DNA of 20,393 nucleotides, from the NCBI GenBank assembly GCA_910576895.1, contig CAJTJZ010000011.1, positions 3,306-23,698 on the forward strand, written 5' to 3'. This DNA comes from an uncultured Lachnospiraceae bacterium (GTDB lineage: Bacteria; Bacillota; Clostridia; Lachnospirales; Lachnospiraceae). Shown here one piece after another: positions 13,841-20,108 of the stretch. Made by a program: the position numbers and the translations under genes. The notes under the pieces were generated by a model, which did no database searches, was not told the origin of the DNA, and worked only from the letters and a program-made list of their open reading frames with translations. Every line of letters begins with the position of its first letter. Position 1 is the first letter of the stretch.

Positions 13841-13867
13841 TTTTTATACCCCCCTTCCTTTAATGAT

Positions 13868-13896
13868 ATTATTATTCTATCACAACACGATAGAAA
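13868..13896 (-). promoter_or_regulatory. Repressor promoter
   Basis: On the minus strand, TTTACT, 17 bp, TAGAAT (the -10 ends near 13873 and the -35 begins near 13901). The operator at 13877-13893 occupies the spacer, indicating autoregulation. Coordinates are approximate by a few bases. Confidence 0.6.
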
Positions 13897-13978
13897 AGTA
13901 AATGATTTTTACAAAAACTTTCATAATACGATTGACAATTTTATCACAATATGATATTATACTATCACAATATGATAG
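13877..13978. promoter_or_regulatory. Operator set of the immunity region
   Basis: Three 17-bp sites share CTATC-7-GATAG: 13877-13893 (perfect arms), 13941-13957 (one end base changed on each side) and 13962-13978 (perfect arms). A fourth, degenerate copy lies around 13919-13935. One covers the repressor promoter; the others cover the Cro-like gene's promoter, as in lambdoid immunity regions. Confidence 0.8.
13932..13960 (+). promoter_or_regulatory. Early promoter of the Cro-like gene
   Basis: TTGACA (13932-13937), 17 bp, TATTAT (13955-13960), with an operator in the spacer and another directly downstream of the -10. Confidence 0.75.
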
Positions 13979-13994
13979 AAAGTGAGGTGTAAGC

Positions 13995-14195
13995 ATGAAT
14001 TTACCTAAACTTAAGGGAATTATGCGAGAGAAAAATAGGAATTATATACAATGTGCAAATTCTATAGGAAAAAGCGTAGCCTCATTCAACAAAAGAATGA
14101 ACGGAAAAATTCCTTTTTCAATTGTGGAATTGGAAGATTTAGGAAACTATCTTGAAATGACAGATACCGAAAAAATAGAAATTTTTTTGCGTTGA
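13995..14195 (+). CDS. Cro-like phage regulator
   Basis: A 66-residue helix-turn-helix protein (LKGIMREKNRNYIQCANSIGKSVASFNKRMNGKIPFSIVELEDLGNYLEMTDTEKIEIFL), similar to the small DUF739/Cro-type proteins encoded opposite phage repressors. GAGGTG lies 6 nt before the ATG. It is expressed divergently from the repressor and is probably its competitor at the shared operators. No downstream gene remains in its transcript; decayed sequence follows. Confidence 0.72.
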   Translation: MNLPKLKGIMREKNRNYIQCANSIGKSVASFNKRMNGKIPFSIVELEDLGNYLEMTDTEKIEIFLR

Positions 14196-14225
14196 AACTA
14201 TCATGATAAGATAAAAACTATCATA

Positions 14226-14296
14226 GAAAGACTTGCAAGAGGTATAGCAATAATAATTTAACACTATTTACATTTCTTTTTGCGAATTTAAAGTAA
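14226..14296 (+). pseudogene. Frameshifted remnant of a holin-like type I toxin
   Basis: Two adjoining frames read ERLARGIAIII and LTLFTFLFANLK then stop. One extra base in a T run would join them into a single hydrophobic helix ending like the intact toxin at 1949-2059 (compare ALLTFIFLI). It sits directly upstream of a degenerate copy of that toxin's downstream RNA element, as expected for the same locus type. No start codon or ribosome binding site survives. Confidence 0.4.
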
Positions 14297-14304
14297 TATT
14301 TTAA

Positions 14305-14405
14305 TTGCATAGAAAACCATTCCAAAACTTTAATCGAGTAGTAGAATGGTATTCTATGCTTTCTCTGATTAGGTCAACTGTTTTGTTGGGTGATTACTTC
14401 TTTTT
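14305..14405 (-). ncRNA. Degenerate second copy of the type I antitoxin RNA/terminator element
   Basis: It matches 2070-2166 in order and spacing: GCATAGAA at the left arm, the loop segment AAAACTTT.A.CGAGT, a right arm, AGGTCAAC, a TTTTGT loop and a T tract. The stem arms changed together (CCACCC/GGGTG became CCATTC/GAATG), so pairing was kept. A -10-like GATATATC remains on the minus strand near 14,417 but no good -35. The RNA is possibly still made weakly; its toxin is broken. Confidence 0.5.
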
Positions 14406-14607
14406 TTGTTTTTAGATATATCATGTTTAAATTTAATTTTTCTGGTTTTTATAAGAAATTTAAAGAAGTTGTAATTCCCCATAATAGTGTAAATATTACT
14501 AAATTAATAGACTGTATTTTTTTTGGATATGTCGTATAATTATAGATGCCTATTCTATAAAAGCTTATAGTATTCAATAATTGAATTATATAGAAGGAAG
14601 TGATTTG

Positions 14608-14685
14608 ATGAACTAAGAATAAATGGATTAGAAAGAAAAACTTATTAATATCGTGGAAGAAATTACCAATAAAAATATGCGGTAA
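14608..14685 (+). pseudogene. Decayed tiny helical-protein gene with in-frame stops
   Basis: A good ribosome binding site (AAGGAAGTG) precedes ATG 14608. The frame then has stops at codons 3, 5 and 8 but is otherwise coherent (KEKLINIVEEITNKNMR, then stop). The helical pattern resembles the intact 42-aa protein at 14883 (KEEYVKEIIGMLSKISN). Two stops are TAA and one TAG, each one transition from a glutamine codon. Low certainty. Confidence 0.3.
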
Positions 14686-14712
14686 AAGTTCCACAAATGC
14701 AGAAAAGTGTGA

Positions 14713-14771
14713 TATAATATAACTACAAGAATAAAAGATAGAAAGAGGAGGTATGTATAATGGTTTTATAG
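14713..14771 (+). other. Orphan promoter/ribosome binding site with a three-codon reading frame
   Basis: A -10-like TATAAT (14713-14718) and a perfect AGAGGAGG (14744-14751) lead with ideal spacing to ATG 14760, which ends after three codons (ATG GTT TTA TAG). It looks like the front end of a lost gene, or a minimal leader. An alternative frame from ATG 14753 gives 47 residues but is too close to the ribosome binding site and overlaps the real gene at 14883. Confidence 0.35.
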
Positions 14772-14797
14772 TAATCAATTCATACTGCTATAGAATA

Positions 14798-14826
14798 TTG
14801 ACAAACATATGTTCCTATGATAAAAT
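14798..14826 (+). promoter_or_regulatory. Promoter with a LexA-like box in the spacer
   Basis: TTGACA (14798-14803), 17 bp, TAAAAT (14821-14826). AAACATATGTTC (14803-14814) inside the spacer is the reverse complement of a GAAC-4-GTTT LexA/DinR site, and a weaker GAACATATTT follows at about 14834. This suggests repression by LexA and induction by DNA damage. Confidence 0.6.
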
Positions 14827-14882
14827 TATTATAGAACATATTTGGAATGATTACATAATTTACATTAAATGGAAGGTGGCGA

Positions 14883-15011
14883 ATGAAAATGGATGATAAC
14901 GAGAAAAGTAAAGAAGAATATGTAAAAGAGATTATTGGTATGCTGTCAAAAATAAGCAATACAGATATTCTTATTAAAATTAAAATATTTATAAAAGTAT
15001 GGTTAGATTAA
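14883..15011 (+). CDS. Tiny helical protein, 42 aa, probably SOS-regulated
   Basis: A 42-residue protein: a charged start (MKMDDNEKSKEEY) and two short helices (VKEIIGMLSKISNTDILIKIKIFIKVWL). GGAAGGTGG precedes the ATG by 4 nt, and a strong promoter with a LexA-like box lies about 60 bp upstream. A perfect terminator hairpin follows. Small proteins of this shape are common near repressors in clostridial prophages; the function is unknown to me. A role in induction is inferred from the promoter only. Confidence 0.65.
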   Translation: MKMDDNEKSKEEYVKEIIGMLSKISNTDILIKIKIFIKVWLD

Positions 15012-15039
15012 AAAATGAACTATTATATTAAGAAAAATA

Positions 15040-15092
15040 ATACAAGATATAGTTTTCTTAAATGTTAATGTGGACTATATCTTGTATATTTT
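15040..15092 (+). terminator. Terminator after the 42-aa gene
   Basis: Arms 15040-15053 and 15074-15087 are perfectly complementary over 14 bp (ATACAAGATATAGT and its complement), followed by ATTTTT. It separates this gene from the convergent repressor gene at 15124. Confidence 0.8.
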
Positions 15093-15123
15093 TATTAATT
15101 AGATAAATTTTTACAATGAATAA

Positions 15124-15471
15124 TTATTTTAAGAATCGTTCAACGAATTTCCAAAATAGTTCTTTATCCGAATTAGATAAATTCCAATAATCTATAATGG
15201 CTTGCCTTGCTTTAGGATCTTTTTTATCAATCTCTACAGAAATTTTTGTATAATCATCATTTTTTATAGTGTATTTTGGTTCTACTCCATTTCTTATCCA
15301 ATTTTCGCTAATGTTAAATTCTCTACAAATAGAAAATATAACAGAATCACTTATTCCTATTTTTCCCATTTCATAACAGGCAACAGTATTTTGTTTTATT
15401 CCTAATTTTTCCGCAAATTCCTTTTGAGTTAATCCTGCTTCTTTGCGAATATTTTTTATTCTATCTTTCAA
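15124..15471 (-). CDS. XRE-family phage repressor
   Basis: A 115-residue protein with an N-terminal helix-turn-helix (IKNIRKEAGLTQKEFAEKLGIKQNTVACYEMGKIGISDSVIFSICREFNISENWIRNG) and a short C-terminal region (NDDYTKISVEIDKKDPKARQAIIDYWNLSNSDKELFWKFVERFL) that could mediate dimerisation. There is no LexA/CI-type protease domain. It starts at TTG 15471 behind AAGGTGGTG on the minus strand. It is divergent from the early genes at 15597, with operators between. Confidence 0.85.
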   Translation of the reverse strand: MKDRIKNIRKEAGLTQKEFAEKLGIKQNTVACYEMGKIGISDSVIFSICREFNISENWIRNGVEPKYTIKNDDYTKISVEIDKKDPKARQAIIDYWNLSNSDKELFWKFVERFLK

Positions 15472-15504
15472 TTATTTTTCACCACCTTCCTGAATAAATA
15501 ATAT

Positions 15505-15580
15505 CATAAAAAAATCATTCAGTCAATATTAGGTATTGACTTTTTATCGTTTAATGATATAATATAATCATTCAATCAAT
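15505..15580. promoter_or_regulatory. Divergent promoters and operators of the third immunity region
   Basis: Plus strand: TTGACT (15536-15541), 16 bp, TATAAT (15558-15563). Minus strand: TTGACT, 17 bp, TATTAT, reading left from about 15526 to 15494. Two direct copies of TCATTCA-n-TCAAT lie at about 15515-15527 and 15568-15580, one on each promoter, and a partial inverted copy (AATGA) is in between; these are the likely repressor sites. Confidence 0.65.
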
Positions 15581-15596
15581 AAAAGGAGGCTTTTAT

Positions 15597-15764
15597 ATGG
15601 AGAAAATGTTGACAAATAAAGATATAGAAGAAGCAAAAAAAATATCATTGTTATTTTCTGTAATATCAGAAGAAAGCAAAATGATGGTAATATCATATCT
15701 TTCTGCATTAAGAGATAAAGAAATCGCAGACAGCAAAAAGAAAGAAAAATTACAGGAGGTATAG
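15597..15764 (+). CDS. Small phage early protein, 55 aa
   Basis: A 55-residue, mostly helical protein (MEKMLTNKDIEEAKKISLLFSVISEESKMMV then ISYLSALRDKEIADSKKKEKLQ). It is the first gene of the operon behind the third immunity region, with AAAGGAGG 8 nt before the ATG. It ends 2 bp before the next ATG, whose ribosome binding site (AGGAGG) lies in its own last codons. Proteins like this take the Cro position in clostridial phages, but I see no clear helix-turn-helix. Function unknown. Confidence 0.7.
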   Translation: MEKMLTNKDIEEAKKISLLFSVISEESKMMVISYLSALRDKEIADSKKKEKLQEV

Positions 15765-15766
15765 GA

Positions 15767-16387
15767 ATGAATAATTTGACACTACTTGAAAATGAGCTAG
15801 TTCCTGTTTATGAAACAAGCACAGGAGAAAAGGTTGTTTACGGAAAAGATTTGCATAAGAAACTTGAGGTGAAAACTGATTTTTCTACATGGGTAAAAAG
15901 ACGTTTCAATGAGTGCGATGCTACAGAAAATGAAGATTATGAGGTTTTCCTCATTTCTGGGGAAAACTCAAACGGCGGTAGACCACAGATTGATTACATA
16001 ATTAAATTAGATATTGCTAAGGAAATGGCAATGCTGGAAAGAAACAATAAAGGAAAACAAATTAGAAGATACTTTATTGAAATTGAAAAGAAGTATAAGG
16101 AAGTTAAAGAAGAACCAAAATCTGCATTCATGGTTAATGAAACGGAAAATATTAATGTATCAGAAATCTGTTTAGGAGAACTTGCTAGATACCTTGCAAT
16201 AATGGATAAAGTAGCACATAGACAGAATCTTGCACCGCATAAAATTGCAGAGAATTTTAAGAAAGTATCGGAACAATTTGGTATACAGTTGACAGAGGAT
16301 TTTATAAATGATCCAGAATATGAGCAGCTTACACTTTTTGATGTGGAAATTGCTCGTTTTCAGAAGGATGAAATTAAAAGAGAATGA
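15767..16387 (+). CDS. AntA/AntB-type antirepressor
   Basis: A 206-residue protein. The N-terminal AntA domain (about 10-110) shows LVPVYETSTGEKVVYGKDLHKKLEVKTDFSTWVKRRFNE, NEDYEVFLIS, IDYIIKLDIAKEMAMLERNNKGKQIRRYFIEIEKKY. The C-terminal part is helical and differs between phages. AntA proteins counteract repressors during induction. It is in the early operon, and its TGA overlaps the next ATG. Its 3' end (16344-16368) is repeated exactly at 20207-20231. Confidence 0.88.
   Translation: MNNLTLLENELVPVYETSTGEKVVYGKDLHKKLEVKTDFSTWVKRRFNECDATENEDYEVFLISGENSNGGRPQIDYIIKLDIAKEMAMLERNNKGKQIRRYFIEIEKKYKEVKEEPKSAFMVNETENINVSEICLGELARYLAIMDKVAHRQNLAPHKIAENFKKVSEQFGIQLTEDFINDPEYEQLTLFDVEIARFQKDEIKRE
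16344..16368 (+). repeat. 25-bp direct repeat, left copy
   Basis: Within the last codons of the AntA antirepressor. It is identical to 20207-20231; it starts TGGAAATTGCTCG and ends CAGAAGGA. Confidence 0.9.
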
Positions 16388-16527
16388 GAAAAATTAAATT
16401 TTACCTAGGTACTGGATTTGCTGGTTGCAATCATATAGAAGTAATGGAATTTGATGATAATACAACAGAGGAAGAAATAGAGGAATGCTATGAAGAATGG
16501 AAGAATGAAAAATTAGATGGTTCGTAG
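16384..16527 (+). CDS. Small phage protein, 47 aa (DUF7167-like)
   Basis: A 47-residue acidic protein (MRKIKFYLGTGFAGCNHIEVMEF then DDNTTEEEIEECYEEWKNEKLDG). A beta hairpin with GTGFAGC followed by an acidic helix recurs in many phage early proteins. It overlaps the antirepressor stop by 4 bp (ATGA), so it is translationally coupled. Function unknown. Confidence 0.7.
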   Translation: MRKIKFYLGTGFAGCNHIEVMEFDDNTTEEEIEECYEEWKNEKLDGS

Positions 16528-16557
16528 TGGGATGGGGAATGAAAGGGAAATGATGTT

Positions 16558-17103
16558 TTGAAAATAGATATTTTTAATACAGAAAACAAGTATCAGATAA
16601 TTTATGCAGATCCCCCTTGGAAATATAAAGAAAACTGGGGGAATGGAAGTAATGAGCATACATATCAAACAATGAATTTTGAAGATATATGTAAACTGCC
16701 CATACCTGAAATTACAGACAAGGAAGCACATTTATATTTATGGGTAACAAATCCTTTTATGAAACAGGGATTGGAACTATGTGAGAAGTGGGGATTTGAA
16801 TATAAGACACTTATTACATGGATAAAAACTTATAAAAACGGAGTACCAGAGATGGGAATGGGATATTATTTTAGAAGTTGTACAGAGCATATTATTTTTG
16901 GAATAAGGGGAAAGAAAAAAGTTCTTAACAAAACAACCAAAAATATGTTTATGGCTGTAAATCCAAAACGTCATAGTGAAAAGCCGTCAGAAGTAAGGAA
17001 TATGATAGTAAATTGTAGTGGTGATGTTCCACGCATTGAACTATTTGCGAGGCAGAAAATTGACGGTTGGGATTGTTGGGGTTTGGAAGCTCCAAATGAT
17101 TAA
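16558..17103 (+). CDS. MT-A70-family adenine methyltransferase
   Basis: A 181-residue protein with the catalytic DPPW motif (YADPPWKYKENWG, about 16-28), the family segment LYLWVTNPFMKQGLELCEKWGFEYKTLITWIK, and RHSEKPSEVRNMI near the end. Phage and clostridial MT-A70 proteins methylate adenine N6 in DNA and can protect against restriction; no restriction partner is nearby, so it is an orphan methylase. I accept the TTG at 16558 with AAAGGGA 9 nt upstream; no ATG in the right frame precedes the motif. Confidence 0.88.
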   Translation: MKIDIFNTENKYQIIYADPPWKYKENWGNGSNEHTYQTMNFEDICKLPIPEITDKEAHLYLWVTNPFMKQGLELCEKWGFEYKTLITWIKTYKNGVPEMGMGYYFRSCTEHIIFGIRGKKKVLNKTTKNMFMAVNPKRHSEKPSEVRNMIVNCSGDVPRIELFARQKIDGWDCWGLEAPND

Positions 17104-17188
17104 AAGGTATGTTAAATGTAGTATCAAGAAACCAATAGAAATGCTTGTTAAAAATAAAATTTATAAAAAAGAAAGAAGGGTAGTTTAT

Positions 17189-17893
17189 ATGAATGTTGTA
17201 GGCACAGCATTAGATGAATTGTATAGGATATTTCATATTTTGAATCATGATAAATTTGATGATTGTTTATCAGAACCAGTTATCACAATTCAAAAAACAA
17301 AAGGAATAACCTATGGGTATTTTACTTTAGATAAAGTTTGGAGAAACAAAGAGAATACTGACAAAAATGATGGATTAGCAGCAAAGGATGAAGAAGAAAA
17401 TGCTTTCTATGAAATCAATATTGATCCAAGGTGGTTTTGTAATAGAAGTGCTGCTGATATTACAGAAACACTTCTTCATGAGATGGTACATTATTTTAAT
17501 AAAGTCAATGAAGTAAAAGATTGTAGTGGTAATGTACATAATAAAAAATTTAAAGCGACAGCAGAAAGTGTTGGATTGATCGTTGCAAGAGGAAAGAGTG
17601 TCGGCTTCGGAATTACTTCAATGACAGATGAGTTGAAAGAGTATGTTGATACAGAAATTCAACCCAAAGAATCTGTATTTGAGTATTTCAGAGCAGGAGT
17701 AATTAAAAAGGATAGTAAGAAGAAAAAGAAAAACAAATCATTGTTTAAATATGAATGTCCCAAATGTGGAACAGTTGCAAAAGCTAAAAAAGATATAAAA
17801 ATTATATGTGGTGAATGTAATTGTTTTATGGATATAGAGGATTTAGAAGAAGATTTAGAAAATGATTTAGATTCAGAGTCAGAGAAAGGATGA
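17189..17893 (+). CDS. SprT-like zinc metalloprotein with C-terminal zinc ribbon
   Basis: About 234 residues. The N-terminal SprT-like domain (1-165) has the zinc-metalloprotease motif HEMVHYFNKV near residue 100 and GNVHNKKFKATAESVGL after it. The C-terminal zinc ribbon shows YECPKCGTVAKAKKD and IICGECN, followed by a very acidic tail. SprT-like proteins (relatives of Spartan) can cleave DNA-protein crosslinks; phage copies may clear proteins from replicating DNA, which is inference. ATG 17189 with GAAGGG 8 nt upstream is the start; the open frame extends back to 17018 across the previous gene and is not coding there. Confidence 0.82.
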   Translation: MNVVGTALDELYRIFHILNHDKFDDCLSEPVITIQKTKGITYGYFTLDKVWRNKENTDKNDGLAAKDEEENAFYEINIDPRWFCNRSAADITETLLHEMVHYFNKVNEVKDCSGNVHNKKFKATAESVGLIVARGKSVGFGITSMTDELKEYVDTEIQPKESVFEYFRAGVIKKDSKKKKKNKSLFKYECPKCGTVAKAKKDIKIICGECNCFMDIEDLEEDLENDLDSESEKG

Positions 17894-17898
17894 TAATA

Positions 17899-18636
17899 AT
17901 GTTTAAGGTAAATGACAGAATAAAATTGGTATGTCCAATTGGCAAATTACCAGAATTACAAAAAGTTGGTGGAGTTTTTGAAATCGTAGACATAATTAAA
18001 ACGGGATTTATGATTATTTCTTTGGAAACAAAGGAAAAAATATTAATTCCAAAATGTATAGTTAATACACATTTTAAAAAGGCAGAAGAAGCAATAATTG
18101 ATAAACCGTTAAAAGGTGTTTCTACTGAAAAAATTGAGAGATTCATGTCAGAAGCAAATATAAGTGTAACAACGTTATTTGGAAAAACGACTATGGTTGC
18201 TGCACAGTTTCCAAATGGATTTGTAATTACAGAATCATCTTCTTGTGTAGATCCTAAAGTGTATAGTGAGGAAGAAGGGAAAAGGATTTGTTTAGAGCAT
18301 ATCAAAGAGCGATTATGGGAAATGGAAGGGTATTTTGTCCAAGAGCAAGAGTATTTGTTAAAACAAGCGGCTAATTCAGAAAAGACTATAAAATCATCAG
18401 AATCATCAAATAGAATAACAGATGAAATGGTAAAAACAATTTTTGAAGAAATATTTGTGAATGCTAAAAAGACAGGGATATGTAATTGTTCCGTTGAAGA
18501 AATTCAAAAAAAGCTAAAAAACATAAGTGAAAAAAATAACGTAAATTATGAAAAACTTGTGAAAAAAGTAGCCAATTATGCATGGCAAGAACAAGTAAAA
18601 GCAATGGACAAATTATTAGAGGGATTTTTTCTTTAA
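17899..18636 (+). CDS. Phage protein with gp49-like (gp49_66) domain
   Basis: About 245 residues in three parts. The N-terminal beta-rich segment (FKVNDRIKLVCPIGKLPELQKVGGVFEIVDII...) resembles a small barrel. The central gp49-like domain (NISVTTLFGKTTMVAAQFPNGFVITESSSCVDP...GKRICLEHIKERLWEMEGY) is common in phage early proteins. The C terminus is helical and charged. AAAGGA (17885-17890) fits ATG 17899; ATG 17890 in the same frame overlaps that site. It follows the SprT-like gene with almost no gap. Function unknown. Confidence 0.78.
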   Translation: MFKVNDRIKLVCPIGKLPELQKVGGVFEIVDIIKTGFMIISLETKEKILIPKCIVNTHFKKAEEAIIDKPLKGVSTEKIERFMSEANISVTTLFGKTTMVAAQFPNGFVITESSSCVDPKVYSEEEGKRICLEHIKERLWEMEGYFVQEQEYLLKQAANSEKTIKSSESSNRITDEMVKTIFEEIFVNAKKTGICNCSVEEIQKKLKNISEKNNVNYEKLVKKVANYAWQEQVKAMDKLLEGFFL

Positions 18637-18703
18637 AACGTAAATTTTATGAGGAAATGTATTATTAAAGATTATTTAGTAAGGTACTAAAGAAGGGAGA
18701 AAA

Positions 18704-18925
18704 ATGTTTTTAGGATTTGATAGGTTATATCTGGCGTGTCTAAAGTATAATTTTTCTTTTATTTTAGATTCAAAAGGATATAAATGTGGTTGTATTGAAA
18801 TGATTTTGAAACCAAATGATGATAGGGATTGTTCTATCACAGTAACAAGTAAAAGTTTTAAAGGACTTTTTAAAAACGCAATTCTTAAAATGAAAACATA
18901 TAGAGCAAGGTGTAATTTTTATTAG
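18704..18925 (+). CDS. Hypothetical protein, 73 aa
   Basis: A basic, cysteine-containing 73-residue protein with the look of a small alpha/beta fold (FLGFDRLYLACLKYNFSFIL, then IEMILKPNDDRDCSITVTSK and SFKGLFKNAILKMKTY). AAGAAGGGAG lies just before the ATG. It lies between the gp49-like gene and the desulfurase, 13 bp from the latter. I do not recognise it. Confidence 0.55.
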   Translation: MFLGFDRLYLACLKYNFSFILDSKGYKCGCIEMILKPNDDRDCSITVTSKSFKGLFKNAILKMKTYRARCNFY

Positions 18926-18938
18926 GAGAGAAACTATT

Positions 18939-20108
18939 ATGGAAGCAATCTATTTAGATAGTGCTGCTACAACAAAACCAGTGGATTCTATCATAGAAGC
19001 TATAAAACCATATATAGAAACAGATTGGTATAATCCATCTGCATTATATAGCAAGGGAAAAAAGATAAAAGATAAAATAGAAGAAGTTCGTTCTCTTGTA
19101 GCAAAAGAGCTTCATGCAAAAAGTCAAGAGATTTATTTTACATCAGGTGCAACAGAAAGTAATCATTGGGTAATACGTGGATTTATAGATGAATGTAAAG
19201 TAGAAAAAAAACAGCCTATAATTATTACTACGCATATTGAACATAAATCTATAAAAGAATGTATTAAAAATCTTTGTTGTATTGAATCTGATTTAAGATA
19301 TGAATATTTATCTGTAAATAATTATGGAGAAATAAAGATTAGGGAATTAGAAGAAGTATTAAAGTATTTAATGAAAAATGATGTTACAAATGAAATAAAA
19401 ATATTAGTGTCAATTGGTATGGCAAATTCGGAGATTGGTACAATTCAGAATATAAAAGAAATATCAAAAATGGTACATAGATACAAGGCTATCTTACACA
19501 CAGACGCAACACAGGCATTTGGACATATCCCTATAAATGTCAATGTTTTAGGTATAGATTTCTTGACTGCTTCAGCTCAAAAATTAGGTGGTATCAAGGG
19601 AACAGGATTTCTTTATAAACGTGAGGGTGTCAACATAAAACCATTGATTTATGGTTCACAAGAAAAAGGACGACGTGGAGGAACAGAAAATGTAATAGGC
19701 ATTGTTGCTTTAGGAGAAGCAATAAAGCAAATAGATTATGATTCTGAAAGGATTATGTTATCTTCTGCAAGAAATTATATGATAAAAGAATTGGTAGATA
19801 GGTTTCATTGTAAGATAAATGGTTCAATAGATCACCGTTTGCCAAATAATATAAATGCGACTTTTCCGCAAGCTATTACAGGAGAAGGATTAATTTATAT
19901 GTTAGATATGTGTAATATTTATATTTCATCTGGTTCAGCTTGTAATTCTTATTCTTTAAAACCTAGTAGCACATTACAGACAATTGGTTTAAGTGAAGAT
20001 GAAATTAGTAGGACAATAAGAATTACTTTGCCTAGAGATATTACTCAAAAACAAATGGATAGAGCTATAAATGAGATTGAGAAACAGATTCAAGTATTAA
20101 CTATGTAA
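18939..20108 (+). CDS. Cysteine desulfurase (NifS/IscS/DndA-like)
   Basis: A 389-residue PLP-dependent class V aminotransferase-fold enzyme, full length. Visible residues: N-terminal YLDSAATTKP; TSGATESNHW; THIEHKS (H102); HTDATQAFG (D189, Q192) for PLP binding; ASAQKLGG with the PLP lysine K215; RRGGTEN; and the catalytic cysteine C335 in SSGSACNSYS. The residue before the lysine is Q where SxHK is usual. These enzymes take sulfur from cysteine to a persulfide for Fe-S clusters, tRNA thiolation or DNA phosphorothioation. AGGAGAG precedes the ATG. No scaffold or sulfur-modification gene is nearby in the window, so the acceptor is unknown. Confidence 0.92.
   Translation: MEAIYLDSAATTKPVDSIIEAIKPYIETDWYNPSALYSKGKKIKDKIEEVRSLVAKELHAKSQEIYFTSGATESNHWVIRGFIDECKVEKKQPIIITTHIEHKSIKECIKNLCCIESDLRYEYLSVNNYGEIKIRELEEVLKYLMKNDVTNEIKILVSIGMANSEIGTIQNIKEISKMVHRYKAILHTDATQAFGHIPINVNVLGIDFLTASAQKLGGIKGTGFLYKREGVNIKPLIYGSQEKGRRGGTENVIGIVALGEAIKQIDYDSERIMLSSARNYMIKELVDRFHCKINGSIDHRLPNNINATFPQAITGEGLIYMLDMCNIYISSGSACNSYSLKPSSTLQTIGLSEDEISRTIRITLPRDITQKQMDRAINEIEKQIQVLTM

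Noticed and set aside
13755..13860. Frameshift as the cause of the missing repressor start
   Set aside because: The frame stays open with repressor-like sequence back to the ribosome binding site, so a start-codon change explains it better than a frameshift.
14449..14778. 109-residue open frame on the minus strand
   Set aside because: Hydrophobic, low-complexity translation of AT-rich DNA with no ribosome binding site; it crosses the plus-strand relics and a probable promoter.
17826..18305. 159-residue open frame on the minus strand
   Set aside because: It lies opposite the well-supported SprT-like and gp49-like genes and has no family features.
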